A stretch of DNA of 64,000 nt from Streptomyces sp. NBC_01497. Lineage in GTDB: Bacteria > Actinomycetota > Actinomycetes > Streptomycetales > Streptomycetaceae. This document shows positions 52,310 through 60,523 of this stretch, one piece after another (position 1 is the first letter of the stretch; every line of letters starts with the position of its first letter). Made by a program: the position numbers and the translations under genes. The notes under the pieces were generated by a model, which worked only from the letters and a program-made list of their open reading frames with translations, ran no database searches and had not been told where the DNA came from. Where the stretch lies: the NCBI RefSeq assembly GCF_036250695.1, contig NZ_CP109427.1, positions 3,720,001 to 3,784,000 of the forward strand. The letters are read 5' to 3'.

Positions 52310-53149
52310 TTACTTCGCGGCGCCGAGCTCGATCGGAACGCCGACGAGCGAGCCGTACTCGGTCCACGATCCGTCGTAGTTCTTGACGTTCGTGACACCC
52401 AGCAGCTCGTGCAGCACGAACCAGGTCAGCGCGGAGCGCTCACCGATGCGGCAGTACGCGATGGTGTCCTTCGCCAGGTCGACCTGCTCGTCGGCGTAGA
52501 GCGCCGTGAGCTCGTCGTCCGACTTGAACGTGCCGTCGTCGTTGGCGTTCTTCGACCACGGGATGTTGCGGGCGCTCGGGATGTGGCCCGGACGCTGCGA
52601 CTGCTCCTGCGGAAGGTGTGCCGGGGCGAGCAGCTTGCCGCTGAACTCGTCGGGCGATCGCACGTCGACCAGGTTCTGGTTGCCGATGGCGGAGACCGCG
52701 TCGTCGCGGAAGGCGCGGATCGAGGTGTCCTGGGCCTTGGCCTTGTACGTGGTCGCGGCGCGCGAGGGGACCTCCTCGACCAGCTCGCGGGCGTCGAGTT
52801 CCCACTTCTTGCGGCCGCCGTCGAGCAGCTTGACGCTGTCGTGGCCGTAGAGCTTGAAGTACCAGTAGGCGTACGACGCGAACCAGTTGTTGTTACCGCC
52901 GTAGAGGATGACGGTGTCGTCGTTGGCGATTCCCTTGGCGGACAGCAGCTTCTCGAAGCCCGCCTGGTCCACGAAGTCGCGGCGCACCGGATCCTGGAGG
53001 TCCGTCTTCCAGTCGATCCTTACGGCGTTCTTGATGTGGTTCTTCTCGTACGCCGAGGTGTCCTCGTCGACCTCCACAATAACGATCTTCGCGTCGTCGA
53101 GGTGCGACTCGACCCAGTCGGCGTCGACCAGGGCGTCGGTGCGGCTCAT
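52310..53149 (-). CDS. Thiosulfate sulfurtransferase (rhodanese)
   Basis: A 279-residue protein with two rhodanese domains: an inactive N-terminal one (10-130) and an active C-terminal one with catalytic Cys C233 in the loop CRIGERS. It moves sulfane sulfur from thiosulfate to acceptors such as cyanide or thiols. GGAGGG precedes the ATG. Its mRNA leader contains the Cys-rich peptide at 53356-53448 and a hairpin (53265-53281). Co-transcribed with DUF1416. Often called CysA or SseA in actinobacteria. Confidence 0.93.
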   Translation of the reverse strand: MSRTDALVDADWVESHLDDAKIVIVEVDEDTSAYEKNHIKNAVRIDWKTDLQDPVRRDFVDQAGFEKLLSAKGIANDDTVILYGGNNNWFASYAYWYFKLYGHDSVKLLDGGRKKWELDARELVEEVPSRAATTYKAKAQDTSIRAFRDDAVSAIGNQNLVDVRSPDEFSGKLLAPAHLPQEQSQRPGHIPSARNIPWSKNANDDGTFKSDDELTALYADEQVDLAKDTIAYCRIGERSALTWFVLHELLGVTNVKNYDGSWTEYGSLVGVPIELGAAK

Positions 53150-53355
53150 GCTGTTTCCCTCCGGGGCAGTGTGCGGCGAGGTGGTGCTGGGGGCGTGGTG
53201 GCCTCCCGGTGGCCCGTCCGTGCCGTGGCGGCTGCAGGGACCGGGCAGGCGCGAGGCCCGGGGCGCCCTGGATCACAGGGCATGGATGTCCGGTACGCGG
53301 CAACGGACGACGGGGGTGCGAACCGCCCGTACGTCCCGAAGCGCTCGGGTACCGG

Positions 53356-53448
53356 CTAGGCGTCGCGACAGAGCATGGTGGCAACGCAGCACAGGTCTAC
53401 TGCCCGCCGCTTCGTGAGATCCACTCGCAGATCCACCCGTCGCTCCAT
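53356..53448 (-). CDS. Cys-rich leader peptide upstream of the sulfurtransferase
   Basis: A 30-residue ORF, MERRVDLRVDLTKRRAVDLC followed by CVATMLCRDA, with three cysteines (C20, C21, C27). Its motif (KRRAVDLCxVATMLCR) resembles putative leader peptides found before actinobacterial sulfur genes. TACGAT six bases before the ATG and GTGACA 18 bases further up form a promoter that gives a leaderless start. It ends 207 bases before the sulfurtransferase start. Likely senses cysteine supply by ribosome stalling; that is inference. Confidence 0.75.
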   Translation of the reverse strand: MERRVDLRVDLTKRRAVDLCCVATMLCRDA

Positions 53449-53454
53449 GGGCCG

Positions 53455-53484
53455 ATCGTAAGGACGTCCGGGCGGGGATGTCAC
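53455..53484 (-). promoter_or_regulatory. Promoter of the leader peptide/sulfurtransferase transcript
   Basis: On the minus strand GTGACA (53479-53484), an 18-bp spacer and TACGAT (53455-53460) precede the leader ATG at 53448 by six bases. No other promoter is seen before the sulfurtransferase. The rest of the 377-base gap to 53825 shows no gene. Confidence 0.6.
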
Positions 53485-53825
53485 CGTCGTATCGCATGGT
53501 GAAACGGGATCGTCCGCATGATGGACACAGTGGGCGAGGGCCGAGGGCCGCTCCACCCCGGGGAGGCCCTCCCGCGCGGGTCCGCGCCGCCCCCGGACGT
53601 CGTCACACGCATCCCGGGGGACCCCGGCGCCCCCGCACATCTTCCACACATCTGCGGACCGGACGCGGCGTCTCACGATCCGGCCCGGGCCCCATCCCGG
53701 GAGCCACCCACGCCGGCCGTGCCCCGAGCCCAGCGGACCAGCGGACCGGCGGGCCCGCGATCCGCGGCCCCGCGGCCCGGGGAACCTCAGGCCGGGGAAC
53801 CGCCGGCCCTGGGGACCGCCGCGGC

Positions 53826-54575
53826 TCAGCCCGTCAGGGAGACGTCCGTGCCCGTCCCGGTGAACTGGAGGCCCTCCTGCGACGCCGTGACCTTCGACAG
53901 CGTCACCGACGACGGCAGCCCGTCGATCTTCATGTCCGAGTTGATGAGGCCCTTGATCTGGTCGGCGAGGCCCGGGACGGGGAGACCCGAGACGTCGTCG
54001 AAGTGCAGCCGCAGGTCGTCGCCCTTCATCGTCACCGTGCCGTACGCGGTCAGGGTCTTGTCCCCGAGCAGCTGCTTGACGAGACCCGACGGGTCCGGGA
54101 TGTTCTCCGCCTCCAGCACGTCCGTCGCCTTGGCCACGACCTTGACCTGGCCCTTCGCGGCCCGCTCGGGTCCGGCGTAGGAGACGGTGGCGCCCTTCGG
54201 GACGGCGGTGGCGAGGTCCGCGTACGAGATGCGCGCCGACCCCTCGGCCGTGCCTGCCGTCGCCGAGGAGAAGCTGCTGTCGATGCGTACGTTCTTCAGG
54301 ACGGCCTTGACCTGGGTGACCTGAACCGCGTGGCCGTTCGCGGTCGCGGTCAGGTGACCGAGGCCGACGTCCACCTCGTCGAGCGACTTGCCGGCGACCT
54401 GGGTCAGGAAGGGGAAGCCCTTCACGGAGACGTCGGGCTTGCTGTCGAGCCCCTCGCTGGACTGGATCCGGTCCGCGACCTTGCCCTCGGCGAAGTGCAG
54501 CGCGAGCCGGTCGGCGGCCACGAACAGGCCGCCGATGATCACGACGAAGATCAGCAATATCCGCAGTGCGCGCAT
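53826..54575 (-). CDS. LmeA-like (DUF2993) exported protein
   Basis: A 249-residue protein: N-terminal anchor or signal segment (ALRILLIFVVIIGGLFVAAD, residues 3-22), then the LmeA/DUF2993 domain with the pattern VSVKGFPFLTQVAGKSLDEV near 50-69. A paralogue of the protein at 29370 without the long cytoplasmic head. Lies between the large membrane gene and the leader peptide, all leftward. Mycobacterial LmeA acts in lipoglycan maturation. Confidence 0.87.
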   Translation of the reverse strand: MRALRILLIFVVIIGGLFVAADRLALHFAEGKVADRIQSSEGLDSKPDVSVKGFPFLTQVAGKSLDEVDVGLGHLTATANGHAVQVTQVKAVLKNVRIDSSFSSATAGTAEGSARISYADLATAVPKGATVSYAGPERAAKGQVKVVAKATDVLEAENIPDPSGLVKQLLGDKTLTAYGTVTMKGDDLRLHFDDVSGLPVPGLADQIKGLINSDMKIDGLPSSVTLSKVTASQEGLQFTGTGTDVSLTG

Positions 54576-54671
54576 CGCTCGGTGTCCCCCAAGTCGTCGG
54601 CCGCACCCGAGTGGCGCCGCCGTGCTCCCCCTGTAGTGACGGTGAGCCTAGGCCAGTGGTTCACGCGGTCC

Positions 54672-56249
54672 TCAGCCGAGGGCCCGCCCCAGCAGGTAGA
54701 CCATCGGGGCGGCGGCCGTCAGCGGCAGGGCCACGCCCGCCGTCATGTGCACGAAGCGCGACGGGTAGTCGTAACTGGCCGCCCGGAGGCCGACGAGCGC
54801 GCACACCCCGGCGCCGAGGCCGAGCACCACGCCCTTCGAACCGAAGTCCGTGACGGCGCCCATGACCAGGCCCGCGCCCGCCGCGACGACGAGCGACGCG
54901 ACGACCGAGGCGGGCCCCGGCAACGGCAGCGCCCGTACGAGCGTGGTGACGGCGACGACCACCGCGCCGGCCACCACCGCGTCCTTCGACGAGGCGAGGT
55001 ACCCGGTGGCGATGATCGCGAGCGCCGCGGAGACCACCGTGGCGAACAGCCCGGACAGGCGCGTGTCCGGATCGGCGTGGCTGCGCAGCTGGAGCACCAC
55101 GGTCAGCAGCACCCACACGCCGAGCGTGCCGATGATCGCGGCGGGCCCGTTGCCCTTGCCGACGGCCAGCAGCGCCACATCCGCGACGAGGCCGCCGAGG
55201 AAGGCGAGCGCGATGCCCTGACGGGCCGGCCACATACCGTTCAGCCGGAACCATCCCGCCGCCGTGACGGCCTGCAGGAGCACGACGGGGACCAGCAGGG
55301 CGTACGAGCCGAGCGCGGCGCCACCCGCGAGCAGCAGCGCGAGCACGGCGGTGAGCCCGGCCGGCTGGATGCCGGGCGCGATGATCGGCGACCGTCCCTC
55401 GGCGCGAGCGCGCTGGGCGTCGGTGACGCGGGCGTTGCCGAGGGTGGTGGGCGGGCTGTAACCCGACGGTTCGCTACCGCCGGGGGCCGACGCGGGAGCC
55501 CCGGTCAGGGACCCCGCGCCGGGAGCGGCAGGCGCATCCGGACGGGCGTGCGCGGGACCGGCGTACGCGGGCACCGGCGGCAGTGCCTCGGTCGGCGCGG
55601 CATGGGGCGCCTGCACGGCTCCGGGGCCATCGGTTCCCGGGCCGCCGGTACCGGGGCCGCCGACCGGCACCTCGGGCGGCAGCGGATATGCGCCGGAGGG
55701 CTGCGCGGGCGCGGCAGGGGCCGTCGCGCGCAGGTAGGCGGTCTCCTCGGCCGAGGAGACCTGCGGGGCGCCGGGCGCGGCCCCGTAGGACGGCTGGTGC
55801 GTCCGCGCCTGCTGGTGGGACGGAGCGGGCGGCTGCTGGTACGACGCGGCGGCGGACTGGCCCTGCGGGCCCTGCTCGGGCCGCGGGTACTGCGCGTACG
55901 CGTGCTGCTGGGGGCCCTGCGGGTACCCGGGCTGCTGCGGCGCCTGCGGGTACGCGTGCTGCTGCGGGGCCTGTGGAGCCTGCCGGTAGGACGGGTCCTG
56001 CCCCTGGTAGGACTCCTGGTACGGCTCCTGCCGCTGCGACCGCGGCGCGGCCGGCCAGTCGACGGCCGGCTGGCTGCCCGTGTCCCAGGTCTGGCCCTGC
56101 CAGGTCTGGGTGGACTCCATGTCGGACGCGCCGCCGTGCGGCTCGTGCGATGGGTCGCCCGGCCGCGCGGGCGGCTGCGTGCGGTACCCCGGTCGCGGGG
56201 CGCCGTGGCCCCGCTCAGGGTCGTACGGGTACTGCTGATCGCTGCTCAT
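54672..56249 (-). CDS. Large polytopic membrane protein with Gln/Pro-rich head
   Basis: A 525-residue protein. Residues 1-290 are disordered, rich in Gln, Pro, Tyr and Ala, with repeated APQQHAYPQ-like units. About seven hydrophobic segments follow (LTAVLALLLAGGAALGSYAL; LVPVVLLQAVTAAGW; AFLGGLVADVALLAV; IGTLGVWVLLTVVLQL; VSAALAIIATGYL; AVVAGAVVVAVTTLV; VVASLVVAAGAGLVM; LGLGAGVCALVGL). No family name recognised, but the architecture is common beside MoaD/ThiS genes in Streptomyces. Starts 11 bases after the MoaD gene stop. Confidence 0.8.
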   Translation of the reverse strand: MSSDQQYPYDPERGHGAPRPGYRTQPPARPGDPSHEPHGGASDMESTQTWQGQTWDTGSQPAVDWPAAPRSQRQEPYQESYQGQDPSYRQAPQAPQQHAYPQAPQQPGYPQGPQQHAYAQYPRPEQGPQGQSAAASYQQPPAPSHQQARTHQPSYGAAPGAPQVSSAEETAYLRATAPAAPAQPSGAYPLPPEVPVGGPGTGGPGTDGPGAVQAPHAAPTEALPPVPAYAGPAHARPDAPAAPGAGSLTGAPASAPGGSEPSGYSPPTTLGNARVTDAQRARAEGRSPIIAPGIQPAGLTAVLALLLAGGAALGSYALLVPVVLLQAVTAAGWFRLNGMWPARQGIALAFLGGLVADVALLAVGKGNGPAAIIGTLGVWVLLTVVLQLRSHADPDTRLSGLFATVVSAALAIIATGYLASSKDAVVAGAVVVAVTTLVRALPLPGPASVVASLVVAAGAGLVMGAVTDFGSKGVVLGLGAGVCALVGLRAASYDYPSRFVHMTAGVALPLTAAAPMVYLLGRALG

Positions 56250-56259
56250 GCTGTGCGCT

Positions 56260-56514
56260 TCACCCTCCTGCGAACGGCGGGAGCACCTCGACCGTGCCGC
56301 CCTCGGCAAGCCGTACGGTCTCATGTCCGCGGGTCCCCACGGCCAGGCCGTCGACGAGGAACGAACACCGTTCAAGGACGCGTACCAGGTCACCGGGGTG
56401 TTCCGCCCGGGCGCGGGCCAGCGCGTCAGCCAGGGTGTCCGCCGCGTAGGGCTCCTCTGCCACGCCTGCGGCCGCCTTCGCCGCGGCCCAGTAGCGGATC
56501 GTGCCCGCTGCCAT
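56260..56514 (-). CDS. MoaD/ThiS-family sulfur-carrier protein
   Basis: An 84-residue ubiquitin-fold protein ending in PPFAGG, the Gly-Gly C-terminus needed for thiocarboxylation. VEVLPPF is the usual strand before the tail. These proteins donate sulfur to molybdopterin, thiamine or other products. Eleven bases upstream of the large membrane gene and 63 bases after the hydrolase stop. A link to the sulfurtransferase farther down the same leftward set is plausible. Confidence 0.9.
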   Translation of the reverse strand: MAAGTIRYWAAAKAAAGVAEEPYAADTLADALARARAEHPGDLVRVLERCSFLVDGLAVGTRGHETVRLAEGGTVEVLPPFAGG

Positions 56515-56577
56515 CGCCGCACCTCCTCACTCGGCCTCCGTCGGCCTCCATGATGGCCGACGCGGAGGGGTGCTCGG

Positions 56578-57735
56578 TCACTGCCGCCTCTCCGGCACCC
56601 CGGTCCCGGCCCCCGGACCGGCGCCGGGACCGGCCCCGCCGTCGCCCCCGGGGGCTGTCCCGGCGCCCGGAGCGGCCCTGTCCGCACGGCCCGCCGCCCG
56701 GTCGTCCGTCCCCGCATCCGCATCCGCGTCCGCACGCTCCGTGACCCAGGCGGCGATCCGGGCGAGCAGCGGCTCCTCGGCCGCGTTCTCCGCGTGTCCC
56801 ATGCCCGGCTCGATCCACAGTTCCGCCGCCCCCTCGGCGGCCGCCGCCGCGAGCATGCGCGGATGGTCGAGCGGGAAGTACGGGTCGCGGTCGCCGTGCA
56901 CGACGAGCAGCGGCACGGGCGCGATCAGGGGGACCGCGTCGACCGGCGGGAGCGGCACCGGGTCCCAGTCGTACTGGTGGATCCGGGTGTGCAGGCCGAC
57001 CCGGCCGACGACGCGGCCGAACGGCCGGGTCACCACCCAGTGCAGGCGGCGCATCGGAGCCGTGCCCCGGTAGTACCAGCGCGCGGGCGAACTGACGGAG
57101 ACGACGGCGTCCGTCCGGGCGTCGGGCCGGTCCCGGTACAGGGCCGCGTGCCGTACGACGACCGAGCCGCCCATCGAGAACCCGATGGTCACCACCCGCC
57201 GGTGGCCGAACGTCCGGGCCCAGCGCACGGCCGCCGCCAGGTCCAGCACCTCCCGGTCGCCGACGGTGGAGCGGCCGCCCGACGCCCCGTGGCCGCGGAA
57301 GGAGAAGGTGACCACCGCGGCACCGCGCGCGAAGACCGCGGCTGCCTGCCGGATGGCGGGCCGGTCGACACTCCCGGTGAATCCGTGGGCGATCACCACG
57401 ACCGTCCGGTCGGCGGGGTCGCTGCGGTGCGGGTGATCCGCCCCCTCAGTAGGACCGGTCCGGTGAACGCGATCCGTCCGATGGGTGAGATCGGTCCGGT
57501 GGGTGGACGGGGCCGCGCCGGCGGGGGCGATCCCGCCGACCGGATTCCCGCGGTCGGCGGGCGGCCCCGGAGAGGCGCCGTCCGCCGCGCCGTCACCTGC
57601 GACATCCGCCGTACACGGCTCGTACATCGCCTCGATCCGGACGGTGTCCTCCGTCGTGAGGACGGTCCGCACCACACCCGGCGCCCCGGCGGGTACGGAT
57701 GATCTGCGGGATTGGCCTCCTGACACAGCACGCAT
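56578..57735 (-). CDS. Alpha/beta-hydrolase
   Basis: A 385-residue protein. The hydrolase domain begins near residue 95 (VVIAHGFTGS; RGHGASGGRST), has the nucleophile elbow GFSMGGSV, and later VHGDRDPYFP and GMGHAEN give the Asp and His. The N-terminal 85 residues include THRTDLTHRTDRVHRTG-like repeats and the C-terminal 50 are Gly/Ala-rich. ATG at 57735 gives MRAVSGGQSRRSSVPAG, which looks native. Divergent from glnR. Confidence 0.85.
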   Translation of the reverse strand: MRAVSGGQSRRSSVPAGAPGVVRTVLTTEDTVRIEAMYEPCTADVAGDGAADGASPGPPADRGNPVGGIAPAGAAPSTHRTDLTHRTDRVHRTGPTEGADHPHRSDPADRTVVVIAHGFTGSVDRPAIRQAAAVFARGAAVVTFSFRGHGASGGRSTVGDREVLDLAAAVRWARTFGHRRVVTIGFSMGGSVVVRHAALYRDRPDARTDAVVSVSSPARWYYRGTAPMRRLHWVVTRPFGRVVGRVGLHTRIHQYDWDPVPLPPVDAVPLIAPVPLLVVHGDRDPYFPLDHPRMLAAAAAEGAAELWIEPGMGHAENAAEEPLLARIAAWVTERADADADAGTDDRAAGRADRAAPGAGTAPGGDGGAGPGAGPGAGTGVPERRQ

Positions 57736-57747
57736 GTGGGCTATTCT
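57720..57747 (+). promoter_or_regulatory. Promoter upstream of glnR
   Basis: CTGACA (57720-57725) and TATTCT (57742-57747) are spaced by 16 bp. Transcription would start near 57754, directly before a perfect terminator hairpin, and proceed toward the coupled ORF and glnR. Confidence 0.6.
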
Positions 57748-57758
57748 GCTGGGGAAGA

Positions 57759-57789
57759 GGACCCGGCGATGCAGCCACCGGGTCCTTTT
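57759..57789 (+). terminator. Promoter-proximal intrinsic terminator (attenuator-like)
   Basis: GGACCCGG (57759-57766) and CCGGGTCC (57778-57785) form a perfect 8-bp stem followed by TTTTGCGTTTT. No gene ends here: the upstream hydrolase reads away. It must therefore stop or attenuate a transcript that starts at the promoter 57720-57747. Confidence 0.75.
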
Positions 57790-57933
57790 GCGTTTTCTGC
57801 TTCTTGTTACAAGCAGGTGAACGGATGGAACAACGACACCACAGCGGTGCCGGTGGCGCCCCGCAGCAGCCGGCGCCGCCTCACAGCACCGAAGCATTGC
57901 CCCCATCGCAGGGACCGAGGAGGAACCGACGTC

Positions 57934-58107
57934 ATGGGCAAGCGATCCACGGACCATCACCGTCCGAACCGTCCACACGCTCCGGGGACCGGCCGTCCGC
58001 ACGGCAGCCCGGGGGACGGCGCGTGGCGCCCGCACCGCGCGGCCGTGCGGCACCGGCGGCGGCCGGACGGCGCCCGGCCGGCGGCCGAGGCGGGTGAGCT
58101 GCGATGA
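57934..58107 (+). CDS. 57-residue ORF translationally coupled to glnR
   Basis: A small ORF with a strong ribosome binding site (GAGGAGGAA) and an ATG at 57934. The product is rich in His, Arg and Pro ([20 protein letters not shown], then [18 protein letters not shown]) and has no known relative. Its stop overlaps the glnR start by ATGA, so ribosomes ending here can restart on glnR. It may be a real small protein or only a translation-coupling leader. Confidence 0.55.
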   Translation: MGKRSTDHHRPNRPHAPGTGRPHGSPGDGAWRPHRAAVRHRRRPDGARPAAEAGELR

Positions 58108-58808
58108 GTGCCCTGCTCCTGCTCACCAACGCCCTCCAGCCGTCCGCGGAGGTCCTGCCCGCCCTGGGTCTGCTGCTGCACACCGTCCGTGTGGCACCCG
58201 CCGAGGGCCCGGCCCTCGTGGACACCCCCGGCGCCGACGTGATCCTCGTCGACGGCCGCCGCGACCTCCCCCAGGTGCGCTCGCTGTGCCAGCTGCTGCG
58301 CTCCACGGGCCCCGGCTGCCCGCTGCTCCTCGTCGTGACGGAGGGCGGCCTCGCCGCCGTCACCGCCGACTGGGGCGTGGACGATGTCCTGCTCGACACG
58401 GCTGGACCCGCCGAGGTCGAGGCCCGGCTGCGGCTCGCCATGGGCCGGCAGCAGATCACCTCCGACGACGGCCCGGCCGAGATCCGCAACGGCGACCTGT
58501 CCGTCGACGAGGCCACCTACAGCGCGAAGCTGAAGGGCCGGGTCCTGGACCTGACCTTCAAGGAGTTCGAGCTGCTGAAGTACCTGGCCCAGCACCCGGG
58601 CCGGGTCTTCACCCGCGCCCAGCTCCTCCAGGAGGTCTGGGGCTACGACTACTTCGGCGGTACGCGCACGGTCGACGTCCACGTCCGCCGGCTGCGCGCG
58701 AAGCTCGGCCCCGAGCACGAGTCCCTGATCGGCACCGTCCGCAACGTCGGCTACCGGTTCGTCTCCCCCGAGAAGCCGGAGTCCAGCGACCGGATGGCGA
58801 TGGCGTAG
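58104..58808 (+). CDS. glnR: Global nitrogen regulator GlnR
   Basis: A 234-residue OmpR-family orphan regulator. The receiver domain (1-120) keeps D50 in [10 protein letters not shown] but lacks the acidic pair usual at positions 8-10 (LLTNALQPS), as known for GlnR, which works as a phosphorylation-independent dimer. The winged helix (about 135-228) includes [20 protein letters not shown] and ends [13 protein letters not shown]. It activates glnA, amtB and other nitrogen genes and interacts with PhoP control. Hairpin after the stop. Confidence 0.96.
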   Translation: MSALLLLTNALQPSAEVLPALGLLLHTVRVAPAEGPALVDTPGADVILVDGRRDLPQVRSLCQLLRSTGPGCPLLLVVTEGGLAAVTADWGVDDVLLDTAGPAEVEARLRLAMGRQQITSDDGPAEIRNGDLSVDEATYSAKLKGRVLDLTFKEFELLKYLAQHPGRVFTRAQLLQEVWGYDYFGGTRTVDVHVRRLRAKLGPEHESLIGTVRNVGYRFVSPEKPESSDRMAMA

Positions 58809-58829
58809 TCACCACCGGCTCCACGACAC

Positions 58830-58869
58830 ACAGGACGGGCCCCGCGCATCCGGCGGGAGCCCGTCCTGT
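58830..58869 (+). terminator. Terminator of glnR
   Basis: ACAGGACGGGC (58830-58840) pairs perfectly with GCCCGTCCTGT (58859-58869) across an 18-nt loop, 22 bases after the stop. The remaining gap to 59114 holds the LacI promoter only. Confidence 0.8.
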
Positions 58870-59114
58870 CGTGTGTGCGCCCGGTGACCAGCGTGCCCGC
58901 CGTCCTCGAACCGGTCGCGGTCCGCACCTGTCGCGTCGGGGCGCTGAGCGGTCGGCCACTGGATCGTCGGACGGGGAGCGTCGGGCCCGCGCACCGCGTC
59001 CGCCGAGGACCGGAGAGGGCCCGGGACGCGGCCCGGCCGAGCTGCCCCGCGGACCCCGTCGGACAGCCGGAAGTACTGGCGTGGGCCCGGGTCATCCCGC
59101 GTAGACTCCCGTGC

Positions 59115-60149
59115 GTGGCCAAGGTGACGCGGGACGATGTGGCACGACTGGCGGGTACCTCGACCGCGGTGGTCAGCTATGTGATCAACAACGGGCCGCG
59201 ACCGGTCGCCCCGGCCACCCGCGAGCGGGTGCTCGCCGCGATCAAGGAGCTGGGCTACCGCCCGGACCGGGTCGCGCAGGCCATGGCGTCCCGCCGTACG
59301 GACCTCATAGGGATGATCGTCCCCGACGCGCGCCAGCCGTTCTTCGGCGAGATGGCGCACGCGGTCGAACAGGCCGCCGCCGAGCGCGGGAAGATGGTGC
59401 TCGTCGGCAACTCCGACTACCGCGGCGAGCGCGAGGTCCACTACCTGCGGGCGTTCCTCGGCATGCGGGTGTCGGGGCTGATCCTCGTCGCGCAGGGACC
59501 CAGCGAGGGCGCGGCGGCCGAGATCGACGCCTGGGACGCCCGTGTCGTGCTGCTGCACGAGCGGCCCGAGTCCATGGACGACGTCGCGGTCGTGACGGAC
59601 GACGTCGGCGGCGCGCAACTCGCCACCCGCCACCTCCTGGAACACGGCCACCCGTACGTCGCGTGCCTCGGCGGCGTCGCGACCACCCCGTCCATCGGCG
59701 ACCCGGTCGCCGATCACGTCGAGGGGTGGCGGCGGGCCATGCTGGAGTCCGGCAGGTCGATCGAGGGCCGCCTGTTCGAGGCCCCGTACAACCGCTACGA
59801 CGCCTACAAGCTCGCCCTCGAACTCCTCGCGGGCCCGCAGCGCCCGCCCGCCATCTTCTGCTCGACCGACGACCAGGCGATCGGTGTGCTGCGCGCGGCC
59901 CGCGAACTGCGGATCGACGTGCCGGGCGAGCTCGCCGTCGCCGGGTTCGACGACGTGAAGGAGGCGGGGCTCACCGACCCGCCGCTCACCACGGTCTCCT
60001 CCGACCGGCCCGCGATGGCCCGCGCGGCCGTCGACCTGGTGCTGGACGACGGCCTGCGGGTCGCCGGGACCCGTCGCGACGGCGGGTGGGGGCGCGTGCG
60101 GCAGTTCCCTTCGGCGCTGATCGTGCGCAGGTCCTGCGGCTGCTCGTAG
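59115..60149 (+). CDS. LacI-family transcriptional regulator
   Basis: A 344-residue regulator with the LacI helix-turn-helix (residues 3-50: [40 protein letters not shown]) and a periplasmic-binding-protein-like domain ([45 protein letters not shown]). The C-terminus adds RRSCGCS. GTG at 59115 is seven bases after TAGACT (59102-59107), so it is leaderless. Sugar ligand unknown; no sugar genes are next to it. Confidence 0.92.
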   Translation: MAKVTRDDVARLAGTSTAVVSYVINNGPRPVAPATRERVLAAIKELGYRPDRVAQAMASRRTDLIGMIVPDARQPFFGEMAHAVEQAAAERGKMVLVGNSDYRGEREVHYLRAFLGMRVSGLILVAQGPSEGAAAEIDAWDARVVLLHERPESMDDVAVVTDDVGGAQLATRHLLEHGHPYVACLGGVATTPSIGDPVADHVEGWRRAMLESGRSIEGRLFEAPYNRYDAYKLALELLAGPQRPPAIFCSTDDQAIGVLRAARELRIDVPGELAVAGFDDVKEAGLTDPPLTTVSSDRPAMARAAVDLVLDDGLRVAGTRRDGGWGRVRQFPSALIVRRSCGCS

Positions 60150-60472
60150 GGCCCGGACCCGCAAGGCCACGGCTCCCCGGGGGCCGCAACTCCCAGGAAC
60201 CTCACGCACGGTGGCTCCACCCGCCGCTCGAGCTCCGCTCACCGGAGCTTCGGCCAAGGCTCCGCCGGTGGTACGAGCCCCGCCCACGACGCCGTGCGGA
60301 CCGTGCCCGCGCCGGCGCCCGAGTGCCGTTCACGACGCCTGCGGGCGTGACCTCAGCAGGCGTACGGGCCCCGCTCGTAGCGCCGTTGACCGTGGGCCGG
60401 CGGGCTCTCACGCCGCTCGGTTCGGCGTCGCCGCCGCGTCCTTATATCGGGCATACGCACTTCTGTCGGGCT

Positions 60473-60505
60473 TCTCACAGCGTCCTCATAGTGTTTTCAT
60501 TTCAC
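60473..60505 (+). promoter_or_regulatory. Candidate OmpR-type operator: three 11-bp repeats
   Basis: TCTCACAGCGT (60473-60483), CCTCATAGTGT (60484-60494) and TTTCATTTCAC (60495-60505) form three consecutive 11-bp direct repeats just before the protease gene. The 11-bp period is typical of winged-helix response regulators. The regulator encoded at 61846 is the best candidate. The rest of the 60150-60523 gap has no gene. Confidence 0.6.
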
Positions 60506-60523
60506 GGTCGGACAGTCATAGGC

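Noticed and set aside
53478..56744. Plus-strand ORF of 1088 codons
   Set aside because: It is antisense to LmeA-like, large membrane and MoaD genes, all of which have family signatures.
57805..57825. GlnR box in front of glnR (GTTAC then GTGAAC)
   Set aside because: The first half fits GTNAC but the second half does not fit GAAAC at six bases; too weak to list.
59111..60523. Extension of the protease frame upstream of 60524
   Set aside because: The frame is open through the LacI gene only by GC bias; the ATG at 60524 gives the normal N-terminal head.
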